Source of the DNA: Halobacteriales archaeon QS_8_69_26
GTDB taxonomy: Archaea; Halobacteriota; Halobacteria; Halobacteriales; SW-7-71-33
DNA: 55,846 bases
NCBI GenBank assembly: GCA_003023195.1
Contig: PXRX01000007.1
Coordinates: forward strand, 1 to 55,846
Direction: 5' to 3'
Both the position numbers and the translations under genes were made by a program. The notes beneath the pieces were generated by a model. It was not told where the DNA came from. It saw nothing but the letters and a program-made list of their open reading frames with translations, and did not search any database. Shown one piece after another: positions 26,388 through 35,130 of this stretch; within the stretch, counting starts at the first letter, position 1; every line of letters starts with the position of its first letter.

Positions 26388-26406
26388 AGGTGCCCTGCGC
26401 CATAGG
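26375..26406. repeat. 16-bp tandem duplication at the start of the CbaD-like gene
   Basis: TGCCCTGCGCCATAGG is present twice without a gap (26375-26390 and 26391-26406). It duplicates the ATG and first codons (MAQG) of the small subunit on the minus strand. The rest of the 26407-26656 gap shows no gene. Confidence 0.9.
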
Positions 26407-26656
26407 TGAATCTGCCCGCGATACCCCCATGAGTCCGATCCCGAAGTCGTTCGGGACACCAGGAACCCCCGCTGAACAGCGGTGCCCCTCGCACGCGGTT
26501 CCGGACTTACCTCGACGATCACCGGTGCGGACGCCCAGGTATGAACCAGTTACCAGGTCCGCAACGGTCCGTGTTCTCGAACGGTCGATCCGGATTCCGA
26601 TCGGTTGCCGTCCAGCGGAAAATCACCGTCCCTCAGCGGAATCGATCACCCAGAAA

Positions 26657-26666
26657 CTATATATTT
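26657..26666 (+). promoter_or_regulatory. TATA box of the Tat lipoprotein gene
   Basis: CTATATATTT lies 26 bp upstream of the ATG at 26688, and no ribosome site intervenes, so this is a leaderless promoter. Confidence 0.75.
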
Positions 26667-26687
26667 GGCCATAGGTAACCTTCTCCT

Positions 26688-27377
26688 ATGGATAGACGAC
26701 AGTTCCTCACCAGGGGGGGCGTGACCGTCGGCGCAATGACGGGCCTGGCCGGTTGCTTCGGTCTGTTCGGTGGCGGGCGAAACGGCCCGCCGCCGCGACA
26801 GTCCCAGGTGTTCGAGGTCACAGAGGTACGGAACGGACAACTGGTCGTGCCGCTGGAGGACGAGACCTGGGTGAAGTCCCGTGCCGACGTGCAGGGTCGG
26901 GTCGAACCGGCGTCGGCGGGGCTCGCAGACCTCAGCCCGATCGGCGTCGCGAGCGCGGCGAAGGGCGGCGGTCGCGGGACGGGCGGCTACAGCAGCGCCC
27001 CGAAGGGTCGCTACGGCCACAGGGGGCTCCTCTACGCCAGAGACGACGACGACGACTGGTACGAGGACCACCAGGACGAGATCCGGACGTTCGGCGTCGT
27101 GGTCGCGGCGCTGGGTATCGCCTACATGGGCTCGGACGCACAGTTCGAGAACAACCCGCCCGGTCCCGGCCCCGTCGACTGGGACCGGACCGTCTCGAAC
27201 CCGGGGGGCCGGGTCACTCACCCCGTCGACTCGGAAGGGTGGTACCGCGTCGGCGCACAGCTAGAGGGGGAGTCCGTCGATCACAGCTTCGGATGGGAGT
27301 GCATCGACATGGAGGTAGACCGCGCTGCCGGTGGGATGGAGAAGGACGAGCAGTGGAAGATATCGCCGCGGATCTGA
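26688..27377 (+). CDS. Tat-exported lipoprotein, unknown function
   Basis: 229 residues. MDRRQFLTRGGVTVGAMTGL followed by AGCFG is a twin-arginine signal with a lipobox (LAGC), so the mature protein is probably lipid-anchored outside the membrane. The mature part has a basic Gly/Ser/Lys stretch (ASAAKGGGRGTGGYSSAPKG), an aspartate run (ARDDDDDWYEDHQDE), a hydrophobic segment (TFGVVVAALGIAYMGSD), and a C-terminal part containing a lone second cysteine (FGWECIDMEV). I do not recognise the family. It is downstream of the oxidase ruins but in the opposite orientation, with its own promoter. Confidence 0.8.
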   Translation: MDRRQFLTRGGVTVGAMTGLAGCFGLFGGGRNGPPPRQSQVFEVTEVRNGQLVVPLEDETWVKSRADVQGRVEPASAGLADLSPIGVASAAKGGGRGTGGYSSAPKGRYGHRGLLYARDDDDDWYEDHQDEIRTFGVVVAALGIAYMGSDAQFENNPPGPGPVDWDRTVSNPGGRVTHPVDSEGWYRVGAQLEGESVDHSFGWECIDMEVDRAAGGMEKDEQWKISPRI

Positions 27378-27461
27378 TCCCCGTCCGGTTGCCACACTCC
27401 CCGCGCCCCCGCCGATAGCGCCGATGATCCCCGCAAGTACTGGGCCCCGTCGCCCTCCGCG

Positions 27462-29207
27462 ATGAACGTCCGCTCCCGGCGAGCGGTGGTGTTCGCGCTC
27501 ACCTTCGTCGTCGCCTTCTGTAGCATCGTCTACGAACTGATCTACTCGGAGTTGCTGACCGTCGTCTTCGGCGGGACCGTCGTGCGGTACTCGGTCACCA
27601 TCGGCCTGTTCCTCTTCTCGCTGGGGGTCGGCGCGTTCCTGTTCCGGTACCTGGAGGACGCGCCGACGAACTTCCTCCGGGTGGAGATACTGCTCGCTGT
27701 CGCCGGTCCGCTGGGGCTGGTGTACATCGTCGCGCTCAACTCCCTGCCGGGGGCCGAGGGGGCGCTCCCCCGGAATCTCGCACTGCCGCTGTCGCACCTG
27801 CCGATAGTGGTCGTCGGCCTCCTGTCGGGACTGGAGGTGCCGTTCCTGACCACGATGATCGACGAGCGCGAGGACTCGCTCCTCTCGTCCGTCGGCGTCT
27901 CGCCCGGCCGGGTCCTCCGTCGTGGGCTCTCGCTGGTGTTCGTGACCGAGGACCCCGCCCGCACCGACGGCGGCGGTAACGCCGACCCCGGTGCGGACGG
28001 CGAGGAGAGCGACCTCGACGGCTTCTCCGAGATCCTCGGGATGGACTACGTGGGATCGCTGGCCGGGACCGTCGTCTGGGCGCTGGTGCTGTTCCCCTCC
28101 CTGGGGCTGATATCGTCTGTGTTCGTCCTGGGACTGTTGAACGGGCTGGCGGCGGTCGCGTTCTGGTGGGAATTCCCCGCCGGGAGCAAGGCGCTGTTGC
28201 TGGCCGCGCTCCTGGTCTCGGGGGCCTACGCCGGGGTGCTGGCCGAGGGTGGGACCGTCGAGTCCGAACTCACGGAGCTCTACTTCGAGAACCGGATCGA
28301 AGGGGAGTACGTCTCCGGGAACATGGAGGTGGACCTCGACCGGCGGTTCACCACCCGGTACCAGACCGTCTCGGTCTACGAGCGCCGGTGGACCGGCCCG
28401 GCCCGCTATCACAACGGGCCCGAGGGCCCGGAGACGTGTCTCAGGCTGGACCTGCAGGTACAGCTCTGCGAGAGCTGGATCGAGGCGTACCACGGGGGCC
28501 TCGTCGACGTCCCGGCATCGTTCTACGAGGACATGGAGGACAAGCGGGTGCTGGTCGTCGGTGGCGGCGACTTCGTCGCCGTCGACCACCTCCGGGAGTA
28601 CAACGTCACCGTCGACCAGGTGGACATCGACCGCGAGTTCATGGCCTACGCCCGCAACAGCAGCCTCCTGGCCCGGTACCACGACGACGCCCACGAGTAC
28701 GACCGCCTCAACACCGTCGTCGCGGACGCCTTCACCTACCTCGGGGAGACCAACAGGACCTACGACCTCGTCCTCCTGGACCTGCCGGGGATCCGCAACG
28801 ACGACCTGCTCCACCTCTACTCGGTGGAGTTCTACGAACGGATCGACGACCACCTCGCGGAGGACGGCCTCGTGGTGACCTGGGCCTACTCGCGGTACTT
28901 CGAGTCGACGCACAACAAGGTCTACATGAACACCGTCCACGAGGCCGGGTTCACCCGCTACGCCCGGTACGAGGCCATGGACGACTTCGACCGGGACGGC
29001 GACGTCGAGCGCGGCGAGATATTCTACGTCCTCTCGCGGGGCCACACCCCGGAACTCGACGCCGCGAACGCCAGCAGCGAGTACGTCCGCCGGCACCGGG
29101 AGGCGTACGGCAACGTCACCTGGCGACCGGTCCCCACCTACCGCGGCGTGCGGGCCAACCGGGTGTTCCACCCCAACTACGACATCATCGTGGAGTTCCC
29201 GAGGTGA
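27462..29207 (+). CDS. Membrane protein with a spermidine-synthase-like domain
   Basis: 581 residues. The N-terminal ~260 residues have about 7-8 membrane segments beginning FALTFVVAFCSIVYELIYSE, the opening typical of membrane-bound SpeE-like proteins. The C-terminal half is a spermidine-synthase/methyltransferase fold: VLVVGGGDFVAVDHLREY (motif I), VDQVDIDREFMAYA, DAFTYL and YDLVLLDLPG. A cytoplasmic acidic loop (DGGGNADPGADGEESDLDG) interrupts the membrane part. Some soluble homologues make polyamines, but the membrane branch has no proven reaction. It is followed by a DUF2617-like gene, a pairing I have seen in other actinobacterial and haloarchaeal genomes. Confidence 0.85.
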   Translation: MNVRSRRAVVFALTFVVAFCSIVYELIYSELLTVVFGGTVVRYSVTIGLFLFSLGVGAFLFRYLEDAPTNFLRVEILLAVAGPLGLVYIVALNSLPGAEGALPRNLALPLSHLPIVVVGLLSGLEVPFLTTMIDEREDSLLSSVGVSPGRVLRRGLSLVFVTEDPARTDGGGNADPGADGEESDLDGFSEILGMDYVGSLAGTVVWALVLFPSLGLISSVFVLGLLNGLAAVAFWWEFPAGSKALLLAALLVSGAYAGVLAEGGTVESELTELYFENRIEGEYVSGNMEVDLDRRFTTRYQTVSVYERRWTGPARYHNGPEGPETCLRLDLQVQLCESWIEAYHGGLVDVPASFYEDMEDKRVLVVGGGDFVAVDHLREYNVTVDQVDIDREFMAYARNSSLLARYHDDAHEYDRLNTVVADAFTYLGETNRTYDLVLLDLPGIRNDDLLHLYSVEFYERIDDHLAEDGLVVTWAYSRYFESTHNKVYMNTVHEAGFTRYARYEAMDDFDRDGDVERGEIFYVLSRGHTPELDAANASSEYVRRHREAYGNVTWRPVPTYRGVRANRVFHPNYDIIVEFPR

Positions 29208-29447
29208 GACAGCGATGCCACAGATCCGGGTGACCGTCGCGTGCGGACACCCCCGCACCGAGTGGCGACCTTCCTCCGGGGGACGATGCCGCCACAATCA
29301 AGTACTCCTGACGAGTAGGATCGCACGGATGACGGCGGGACGGGGGGGTCGACCACCGGGACTCGCGGCACCGACCGGTCGCCAGCCACCGGTACGGGGC
29401 CGGCCGACGCGACTGGCCGAGACGACGATGGAGGTGCAGACGTAACC

Positions 29448-29918
29448 GTGTCCGTGCTCCCGTCCAGCGAGGAACTGCACTTCGGGTTCGCGACGCGGCG
29501 CCCGTCAATCGAGGGCATGCGGGTCTTCGACAGCCTCGAGGCCCGCCTGCTCGACGCCCCCTTCTCGTTCAACGTGATCGGGAGCTCCCACTTCGTCTAC
29601 TCAGAGCCGCTGGGGTTCTACGAGGTGTCCTCGTGCAAGTCCATCGACGACGGGGACGTTCACACCCTCAGGCTGTCGACTGACATGACGGGCGAGTTCG
29701 CGTTCGAGGCCGAGGGCGTCGCCTGCACCGTCGAGGTGTCGGCCGACGACCTGGCCGCGTTCCCCGCCGACCGCGACTACGACCTGGCCCACGAGTTCTC
29801 CCCCGACGCCCACACCGCCATCGTCATCGACGAGGGGGATCCGGGCTACGAGACCTACCACACCTACCCCGAACACGACCTCACGGTCTACACCCGGACG
29901 CGACTGGAGCGGGTCTGA
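29448..29918 (+). CDS. DUF2617-like protein
   Basis: 156 residues from GTG at 29448 (MSVLPSSEELHFGFATRRPS), with GGAGGTG about 11 bases upstream. The beta-rich globular protein has RVFDSLEARLLDAPFSFNVI and SSHFVYSEPLGFYEVSSCKS, matching my recollection of DUF2617. The same frame stays open and acidic back to a TAG at 29316 but contains no earlier start codon. The 29208-29447 gap otherwise holds only an unconvincing Arg-rich frame. It is probably in one unit with the spermidine-synthase-like gene. Function unknown. Confidence 0.7.
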   Translation: MSVLPSSEELHFGFATRRPSIEGMRVFDSLEARLLDAPFSFNVIGSSHFVYSEPLGFYEVSSCKSIDDGDVHTLRLSTDMTGEFAFEAEGVACTVEVSADDLAAFPADRDYDLAHEFSPDAHTAIVIDEGDPGYETYHTYPEHDLTVYTRTRLERV

Positions 29919-29948
29919 TCCCCGGAGTCGACCGCCGGCGATCGAGCT

Positions 29949-29968
29949 TTACAGTAAACTTACCGTAA
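29949..29968. repeat. Recurrent palindrome, copy 3
   Basis: TTACAGTAA-AC-TTACCGTAA, one mismatch between the arms, followed by CGGTCGG exactly as in copy 1. It lies between two convergent stop codons (30 bp and 23 bp away), where no promoter is expected. Confidence 0.85.
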
Positions 29969-29991
29969 CGGTCGGGGACCGACCGATCCCG

Positions 29992-30744
29992 CTACGACCC
30001 GTCCCCGACCGCTCCCCGTTCGAGCTTCTCGATCCGGGTCGCCAGCGCCAGGAACGTCGCCGACAGCGTCAGGACCACGGCGCCGGCGGCGGCGTACTCG
30101 TGGGCGGGACTGAAGTGACCGATCTCGTTGGCGACGACGTCGATCGACCTGCTCTGGGGAGGCAGGAGCGTGTGATGGGTGGTGCCCGCCACCTGGATAA
30201 AGTAGTCGACCATGTCGTTGAACCCGTACCAAGCGGCGGCCACCAGGACCGCGTGGACGGGGAAGTCGCTGTACCGGTAGATCAGGAAGGCCTCGACGAC
30301 CATCGCGAGGTGGCTCCAGAACAGGAAGTTGTACATCGCCCAGTGCAGCGACGAGAAGCCGTCCATGAACACCAGCAGGACGTAGGGTGTCCAGAGGCCG
30401 AGTTTGATGCACCCGAAGAAGGCTAGCGCGTTGATCCACTCCCGGGACTCCCCGAGTTTCCAGGCCCCGAGGCTGACGGCGATGAACAGGGTCGCGACCG
30501 GGCTGTCGGGCACCACCGGCCACACCCACTGGGCGGTCGCCGCGAACTGGGTGCGGTAGTAGTAGAACCCGAACAGGGTCCCGACCAGGTTGATCCCCAC
30601 GACCAGCCACGCGATCCGGAGCCCGAAGTTCTCCAGTCGTTCGGGGAGCGGCGCGACGTAGCGCGGGAGCGACGGGCGGTCGGGCAAGCCGTCGCCCGAC
30701 GTGAGCCGATCGACCACGCTCCCGGTCGCGTCCGCCGATGCCAT
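29992..30744 (-). CDS. DUF1405 family membrane protein
   Basis: 250 residues. After a polar N-terminus (about 40 residues) there are about six membrane segments, with the DUF1405 features WLVVGINLVGTLFGFYYYRT, SREWINALAFFGCIKLGLWT and YRYSDFPVHAVLVAAAWYGF. Conserved histidines occur in the HTLLP and GHFSPAHEY region. The C-terminus is a short charged tail. A minus-strand TATA-like box (around 30770-30778) is about 30 bp upstream. It is single, convergent with the DUF2617-like gene and divergent from pdxS. Function unknown. Confidence 0.85.
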   Translation of the reverse strand: MASADATGSVVDRLTSGDGLPDRPSLPRYVAPLPERLENFGLRIAWLVVGINLVGTLFGFYYYRTQFAATAQWVWPVVPDSPVATLFIAVSLGAWKLGESREWINALAFFGCIKLGLWTPYVLLVFMDGFSSLHWAMYNFLFWSHLAMVVEAFLIYRYSDFPVHAVLVAAAWYGFNDMVDYFIQVAGTTHHTLLPPQSRSIDVVANEIGHFSPAHEYAAAGAVVLTLSATFLALATRIEKLERGAVGDGS

Positions 30745-30884
30745 GCCTGGCCGTCGGTGGGGCCGGGGGCGACATAGACCTGTCGGGGTGGATCCACGGG
30801 CCGCATGGATGCCGCAAGTCTATCGGTGGGCGATCCCGCCGTCCAGAAGACCGGTGATCCGGTCGCTAGTTCCCGAAAGGCACC

Positions 30885-30892
30885 GGTTAAGT
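30885..30892 (+). promoter_or_regulatory. TATA box of pdxS
   Basis: GGTTAAGT lies 27 bp upstream of the pdxS ATG (30916), at leaderless spacing. Confidence 0.5.
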
Positions 30893-30915
30893 GCGTCCGT
30901 CCCCCACGTCGATCC

Positions 30916-31824
30916 ATGACCGAGGAGACAGACCTCGAGGAACTCCGACGCGGAACGGAGCTGGTAAAGCGAGGGTTCGCGCGGATGCAGAAGGGCGGGG
31001 TCATCATGGACGTCGTCAACCGCGAACAGGCCCGGATCGCCGAGGACGTCGGCGCCGTCGCGGTGATGGCCCTGGAGGCGGTCCCCGCGGACATCCGCAA
31101 GCGTGGTGGCGTCGCCCGGATGGCCGACCCCGCCGACGTCGAGGAGATAATCGGGGAGGTGTCCGTCCCGGTGATGGGCAAGTCCCGCATCGGCCACACC
31201 ACCGAGGCGCGGATCCTCCAGGCCATCGGCGTCGACATGATAGACGAGTCGGAGGTGCTCACCCCAGCCGACGACGCCTACCACATCGACAAGCGGGAGT
31301 TCACCGCGCCCTTCGTCTGTGGCGCTCGGAACCTCGGCGAGGCCCTGCGCCGGATCGACGAGGGTGCGGCGATGATCCGGACGAAGGGCGAGGCCGGTAC
31401 CGGCGACGTCAACCAGGCGGTCCACCACCAGCGCAACATCAAGGGCGCGATCCGACAACTGGAGGGCATGACCCACGAGGAGCGCGAGCGCTGGGCCCGC
31501 GAGAACGAGGCACCGAAGGACCTCGTCCACGAGACGGCCGACCGGGGCCGGCTCCCCGTCGTGAACTTCGCCGCCGGTGGGATCGCGACGCCCGCCGACG
31601 CCGCCCTGATGATGGAACACGGCTGTGACGGCATCTTCGTCGGCTCTGGCATCTTCGGCGCGGAGAACCCCGAGGCGATGGGGACGGCCATCGTCGACGC
31701 GGTCAACAACTGGGACGACCCCGAAACGCTGGCCGAGATAAGCAAGAACCTCGGCAAGAGCATGAGCGGCGACCCCAACGCGGACCTGCCGGAGGAAGAG
31801 CGCCTCCAGGGTCGCGGGGTCTGA
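30916..31824 (+). CDS. pdxS: Pyridoxal 5'-phosphate synthase lyase subunit PdxS
   Basis: 302 residues. PdxS condenses ribose-5-phosphate, glyceraldehyde-3-phosphate and ammonia into PLP. The TIM barrel carries the hallmark catalytic segments: [20 protein letters not shown], the lysine in [16 protein letters not shown] (K89) and the second lysine in [19 protein letters not shown], plus the phosphate site [16 protein letters not shown]. The ATG at 30916 gives a family-length protein. The open frame upstream is not conserved in type. The glutaminase partner PdxT is not adjacent. Identity is essentially certain. Confidence 0.97.
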   Translation: MTEETDLEELRRGTELVKRGFARMQKGGVIMDVVNREQARIAEDVGAVAVMALEAVPADIRKRGGVARMADPADVEEIIGEVSVPVMGKSRIGHTTEARILQAIGVDMIDESEVLTPADDAYHIDKREFTAPFVCGARNLGEALRRIDEGAAMIRTKGEAGTGDVNQAVHHQRNIKGAIRQLEGMTHEERERWARENEAPKDLVHETADRGRLPVVNFAAGGIATPADAALMMEHGCDGIFVGSGIFGAENPEAMGTAIVDAVNNWDDPETLAEISKNLGKSMSGDPNADLPEEERLQGRGV

Positions 31825-31875
31825 CCGGCCCGCAGGATCCTTCTCACTCTCCAGGTCCGTTCGTGACTGCCCGGA

Positions 31876-31989
31876 TCAGTAGTCCCCGCCCCCATCGTCG
31901 TCGTCGCCGCCTCCGTCACTTCCGAGACTCCCCGAGAGGGCGAGACCGGCCGCGGTCGATGCGAGGAGCGCGCGTCGTGTGGATCCCAT
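31876..31989 (-). CDS. 37-residue Tat-signal micro-protein
   Basis: The minus strand reads MGSTRRALLASTAAGLALSG then SLGSDGGGDDDDGGGDY and stops at 31876-31878. This is a complete twin-arginine signal (TRRALLAS plus hydrophobic run) followed by only an acidic Gly/Asp tail. The start is ATG at 31989. The composition fits haloarchaeal export substrates, and tiny Tat proteins with such tails occur in these genomes. It may instead be the remnant of a longer exported protein. Confidence 0.55.
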   Translation of the reverse strand: MGSTRRALLASTAAGLALSGSLGSDGGGDDDDGGGDY

Positions 31990-32100
31990 GTGAGACGGTA
32001 GCACCGATCACCCAATCAACGTTTTCCGAACTGGATCCAAAACTCGTCCAACCTCGGGGCCGGTTTCCCGATTCCGTACCGGGTGGTCGGTGCCGACCAG

Positions 32101-32403
32101 TCAGAGCCAGGTGATCCGCGCCATGAACACCAGCGCGACGAGTTCCAGTCCGCAGAGCATCGTCATCCCGGCCTGGATGCCGGTGCCGGAGTTGACGAAC
32201 CAGCCGATGAACTCCGGGTGGATCGCGTAGAAGTAGAGCCAGAGGAGGTTCTGGACGAGGAGGAGGGCGTCGAACACCAGCAGTCCGAGGGTGTGGCGCG
32301 CCCCGTGGCTCCGGTACCCCTGGAGCCAGACCCACCCCAGCGCAAGCAGGAGGGCCACGTTCACCCCTGCGGCGACCCGGGCGAGGTCGAGCCAGAGGGT
32401 CAT
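32101..32403 (-). CDS. Small membrane protein paired with a wHTH regulator
   Basis: 100 residues from ATG at 32403 (MTLWLDLARVAAGVNVALLL). Three membrane segments (about 5-24, 42-62 and 76-97) carry an aromatic second helix (LLLVQNLLWLYFYAIHPEFI). Small three-helix proteins like this (my recollection is the DUF7521 group) are often encoded just after an ArsR-type wHTH gene in haloarchaea. That is the case here, and the start overlaps the stop of the intervening repeat-derived frame (ATGA). A transcript from the wHTH promoter would cover it. Confidence 0.75.
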   Translation of the reverse strand: MTLWLDLARVAAGVNVALLLALGWVWLQGYRSHGARHTLGLLVFDALLLVQNLLWLYFYAIHPEFIGWFVNSGTGIQAGMTMLCGLELVALVFMARITWL

Positions 32404-32615
32404 GGTCTCCCCCTTCGGGACTTCCCACAAAAATCCTGTCCAAACTTCGTCCGAACTCGATCCGCTCCTGGCGGTCGTCGTCCTGTATCTCGGGATCCTG
32501 TCGTCGTTGCGGTCATGAGTCTTCCTTCGGTGGCGGATCGGCCGGTCATGGATCCTCCTTCGGTGGTGGATCGGCCGGTCATGGATCCTCCTTCGGTGGT
32601 GGATCGGCCGGTCAT
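32400..32615 (-). CDS. Repeat-derived small ORF coupled to both neighbours
   Basis: The 71-codon frame has an ATG (32613-32615) overlapping the wHTH stop and a TGA (32400-32402) overlapping the next ATG. Three 11-residue units begin it: MTGRSTTEGGS twice and MTGRSATEGRL. The rest is basic (DTGRRPPGADRVRTKFGQDF), unlike haloarchaeal proteins. The double ATGA coupling could be functional or simply inherited from the duplicated junction. I lean towards a translated leader-like passage rather than a stable protein. Confidence 0.3.
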   Translation of the reverse strand: MTGRSTTEGGSMTGRSTTEGGSMTGRSATEGRLMTATTTGSRDTGRRPPGADRVRTKFGQDFCGKSRRGRP

Positions 32616-32624
32616 GGATCCTCC
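32511..32624. repeat. 33-bp tandem repeat carrying a ribosome site and ATG in each unit
   Basis: Units begin at 32511, 32544 and 32577, with a partial fourth at 32610-32624. On the minus strand each unit contains GGAGGATCCATGACC, i.e. a Shine-Dalgarno-like GGAGG followed by ATG. The unit length is a multiple of three. Confidence 0.9.
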
Positions 32625-32899
32625 CCGTCGACGGTGTCGAGTATCTCTTCGACGGTGTCCCAGTGCCCCTCGACCTGGTCGGTGAACAGGTAGACGGCGG
32701 CGTACTCGTCGCCCGACCGCTCGACGACGTTGTTCTCCATCAGCACGTCGAGGTGGTGCCGGACCGTCGTGTAGTCCAGGTCGAGTTCCTCGGCCAGTTC
32801 GTTGGCGTTCCGTGGCCGCTCGTCGATCGCCCGGACGATCCGGACCCGTGACGGTCCGCCCCGCGAACTCGCGAGCAGGTGCCACAGGACGCCCTCCAT
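32612..32899 (-). CDS. ArsR-type winged-helix transcription regulator
   Basis: 95 residues: MEGVLWHLLASSRGGPSRVR, the recognition-helix region NELAEELDLDYTTVRHHLDV, and a wing ending in VERSGDEYAAVYLFTDQV. This is a compact ArsR/HTH_20-like wHTH typical of haloarchaea, with no metal-binding cysteines. A minus-strand TATA box GTTAAATC (32924-32931) is about 29 bp upstream, and ACTGC-TGT-GCAGT just beyond it is a small inverted repeat that could be its own operator. It leads the operon with the repeat-derived frame and the membrane protein. Confidence 0.85.
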   Translation of the reverse strand: MEGVLWHLLASSRGGPSRVRIVRAIDERPRNANELAEELDLDYTTVRHHLDVLMENNVVERSGDEYAAVYLFTDQVEGHWDTVEEILDTVDGEDP

Positions 32900-33046
32900 T
32901 CGTCTCGCACCTCGCCCGGACGTGATTTAACTGCTGTGCAGTAGGTGGGTCCCCGGGTTCTCTCGGGACGCGGTCATCTACGGGTGGTCCGATCCCTTTC
33001 TGAACCGACAGAGTAAGGTTGTCCCTCCGAGATACCCCGCCCAAGA

Positions 33047-34888
33047 ATGTTCAACAAGGTGCTCGTCGCGAACCGTGGCGAGATCGCGGTGCGAGTGATG
33101 CGAGCCTGCGAGGAGCTCAACGTCCGGACGGTGGCGGTGTACAGCGACGCGGACAAGAACGGCGGCCACGTGCGCTACGCGGACGAGGCGTACAACGTCG
33201 GGCCGGCGAAGGCCAGCGAGTCCTACCTCGACCAGGAGGCCATCATCGAGGCGGCCCGGAAGGCCGACGCCGACGCGATCCACCCGGGGTACGGCTTCCT
33301 GGCCGAGAACGCGGCGTTCGCCGAGAAGGTCGAGAACGCCGAGGGGATCACCTGGGTGGGGCCGTCCGCGGCGTCGATGCGCCAGCTCGGCGCGAAGACC
33401 TCCGCCCGCAAGACCATGCGGGAGGCGGGGGTCCCGATCGTCCCCGGGGACACGGACCCGGTCGAGGACCCCGAGGCGGTGAGGGAGTTCGGCGAGGAAC
33501 ACGGCTACCCCGTCGCGATCAAGGCCGAGGGCGGCGGTGGCGGCCGCGGGATGAAGATCGTCCGCGAACCCGACGAGGCCGAGGAACAGCTCAAGTCCGC
33601 GAAGCGCGAGGGCGAGGCGTACTTCGACAACCCGAACGTGTACATGGAGCGGTTCCTGGAGAACCCGCGCCACGTCGAGGTCCAGATCCTCGCCGACCAC
33701 CACGGCAACGTCCGGCACCTCGGCGAGCGGGACTGCTCGCTCCAGCGGCGCCACCAGAAGGTGATCGAGGAGGCACCCTCGCCGGCGCTGACCGACGAAC
33801 TGCGCGAGGAGATAGGCGAGGCCGCCCGCCAGGGTGCGGACGAGGCCGGCTACTACAACGCCGGCACCTTCGAGTTCCTGGTCGAGGACGACCCCGACCG
33901 GGAGGCCGGCGAGTTGCTCGGCACGGAGGCGGACTTCTACTTCCTGGAGGTCAACACCCGGATCCAGGTCGAACACACCGTCACCGAGGAACTCACCGAC
34001 ATCGACATCGTGAAGTGGCAGCTCCGGGTCGCGGCCGGCGAGGAACTCACCTTCTCCCAGGACGACGTGGAACTCAGGGGCCACGCGATGGAGTTCCGGA
34101 TCAACGCCGAGAACGCCGCCGAGGAGTTCGCGCCGGCCCGCGGGGGGTCGCTGGAGACCTACGACCCGCCCGGCGGCATCGGCGTCCGGATGGACGACGC
34201 GCTCCGGCAGGGCGACGACCTGGTGACCGACTACGACTCGATGATCGCCAAGCTGATCGTCCACGGGGCCGACCGCGAGGAGTGCGTCGCCCGGAGCGAG
34301 CGTGCCCTGCGGGAGTACGACCTGGAGGGCGTGGTGACTATCGTCCCCTTCCACCGGCTGATGCTCACCGACGAGGAGTTCCTCGCGGGGACCCACACCA
34401 CGAAGTACCTCGACGAGCACCTCGACCGGAGCCGGATCGAGGAGGCCCAGGAGAAGTGGGGGACCGAGACCACCGCCACGACGGACGAGGAGGTCGTCGA
34501 GCGCGAGTTCACGGTCGAGGTCAACGGCAAGCGCTTCGAGGTCAACCTGGAGGAGCGCGGCGCCGCATCGCTCCCCACCGCCGGCGGTGGCGGCGCGGCC
34601 GCCGGTGGTGGCGGAGGCGGCGGCCCGAGTGGCCCCTCCGACGACGGCGGCGGGTCGTCCGTGGCCGCCGCCGAGGGCGAACAGGTCGTCGCCGACATGC
34701 AGGGAACGATCCTCGACGTGAACGTCGCCGAGGGCGACGAGGTGGAACCGGGCGACGTCCTTCTGGTGCTCGAGGCGATGAAGATGGAGAACGACGTCGA
34801 GGCCACCGCCAGCGGGACCGTGAGCCACGTCGCCGTCGCCGAGGGCGAGTCGGTCGACATGGGCGACGTCCTCGTCGTCATCGAGTAA
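33047..34888 (+). CDS. pccA: Acyl-CoA carboxylase biotin carboxylase/biotin-carrier subunit
   Basis: 613 residues. Biotin carboxylase spans about 1-450: [23 protein letters not shown]-grasp loop [33 protein letters not shown], catalytic [18 protein letters not shown] Gly/Ala/Ser-rich flexible linker (about 515-545) leads to a biotinyl domain with the biotinylated lysine in [16 protein letters not shown]. This is the fused alpha subunit of acetyl-/propionyl-CoA carboxylase, used in haloarchaeal propionate and methylaspartate metabolism. No carboxyltransferase beta subunit is adjacent. The substrate preference cannot be read here. Confidence 0.93.
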   Translation: MFNKVLVANRGEIAVRVMRACEELNVRTVAVYSDADKNGGHVRYADEAYNVGPAKASESYLDQEAIIEAARKADADAIHPGYGFLAENAAFAEKVENAEGITWVGPSAASMRQLGAKTSARKTMREAGVPIVPGDTDPVEDPEAVREFGEEHGYPVAIKAEGGGGGRGMKIVREPDEAEEQLKSAKREGEAYFDNPNVYMERFLENPRHVEVQILADHHGNVRHLGERDCSLQRRHQKVIEEAPSPALTDELREEIGEAARQGADEAGYYNAGTFEFLVEDDPDREAGELLGTEADFYFLEVNTRIQVEHTVTEELTDIDIVKWQLRVAAGEELTFSQDDVELRGHAMEFRINAENAAEEFAPARGGSLETYDPPGGIGVRMDDALRQGDDLVTDYDSMIAKLIVHGADREECVARSERALREYDLEGVVTIVPFHRLMLTDEEFLAGTHTTKYLDEHLDRSRIEEAQEKWGTETTATTDEEVVEREFTVEVNGKRFEVNLEERGAASLPTAGGGGAAAGGGGGGGPSGPSDDGGGSSVAAAEGEQVVADMQGTILDVNVAEGDEVEPGDVLLVLEAMKMENDVEATASGTVSHVAVAEGESVDMGDVLVVIE

Positions 34889-34905
34889 TCCCGGCCGGGA
34901 TCGGT

Positions 34906-34974
34906 CGGATCCGTCCCCCGTCGGGATAGGCGGCGGATCCGTCCCCCGTCGGGATAGGCGGCGGATCCGTCCCA
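34906..34974. repeat. 28-bp tandem repeat, about 2.5 units
   Basis: Units starting CGGATCCGTCCCCCGTCGGG begin at 34906, 34934 and 34962 (partial), just after the carboxylase gene. The 242-bp gap to the next gene contains nothing else that I can identify. Confidence 0.9.
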
Positions 34975-35130
34975 CGGTCCAAGCGTCGGATCCGTTCCTT
35001 TCTCCCGGTGCCGGACCGGTGTCTCCCCACGGTACCGGATTCCGGCGGGTCGGGGCCTTCCCGCGGTGTCGGCACGTGAAACCCGCCCTAACCGACAGTA
35101 TGAACAGAGGGGGGTCCGAACGGTGGGTCA

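Noticed and set aside
29215..29445. 76-codon frame between the spermidine-synthase-like and DUF2617-like genes
   Set aside because: It has basic, Arg/Pro-rich composition and no promoter. The DUF2617-like frame overlapping it is more protein-like.
32511..32624. CRISPR-like array
   Set aside because: Units are contiguous with no spacers, so this is an ordinary tandem repeat. The same holds for the 21-, 24- and 28-bp repeats.
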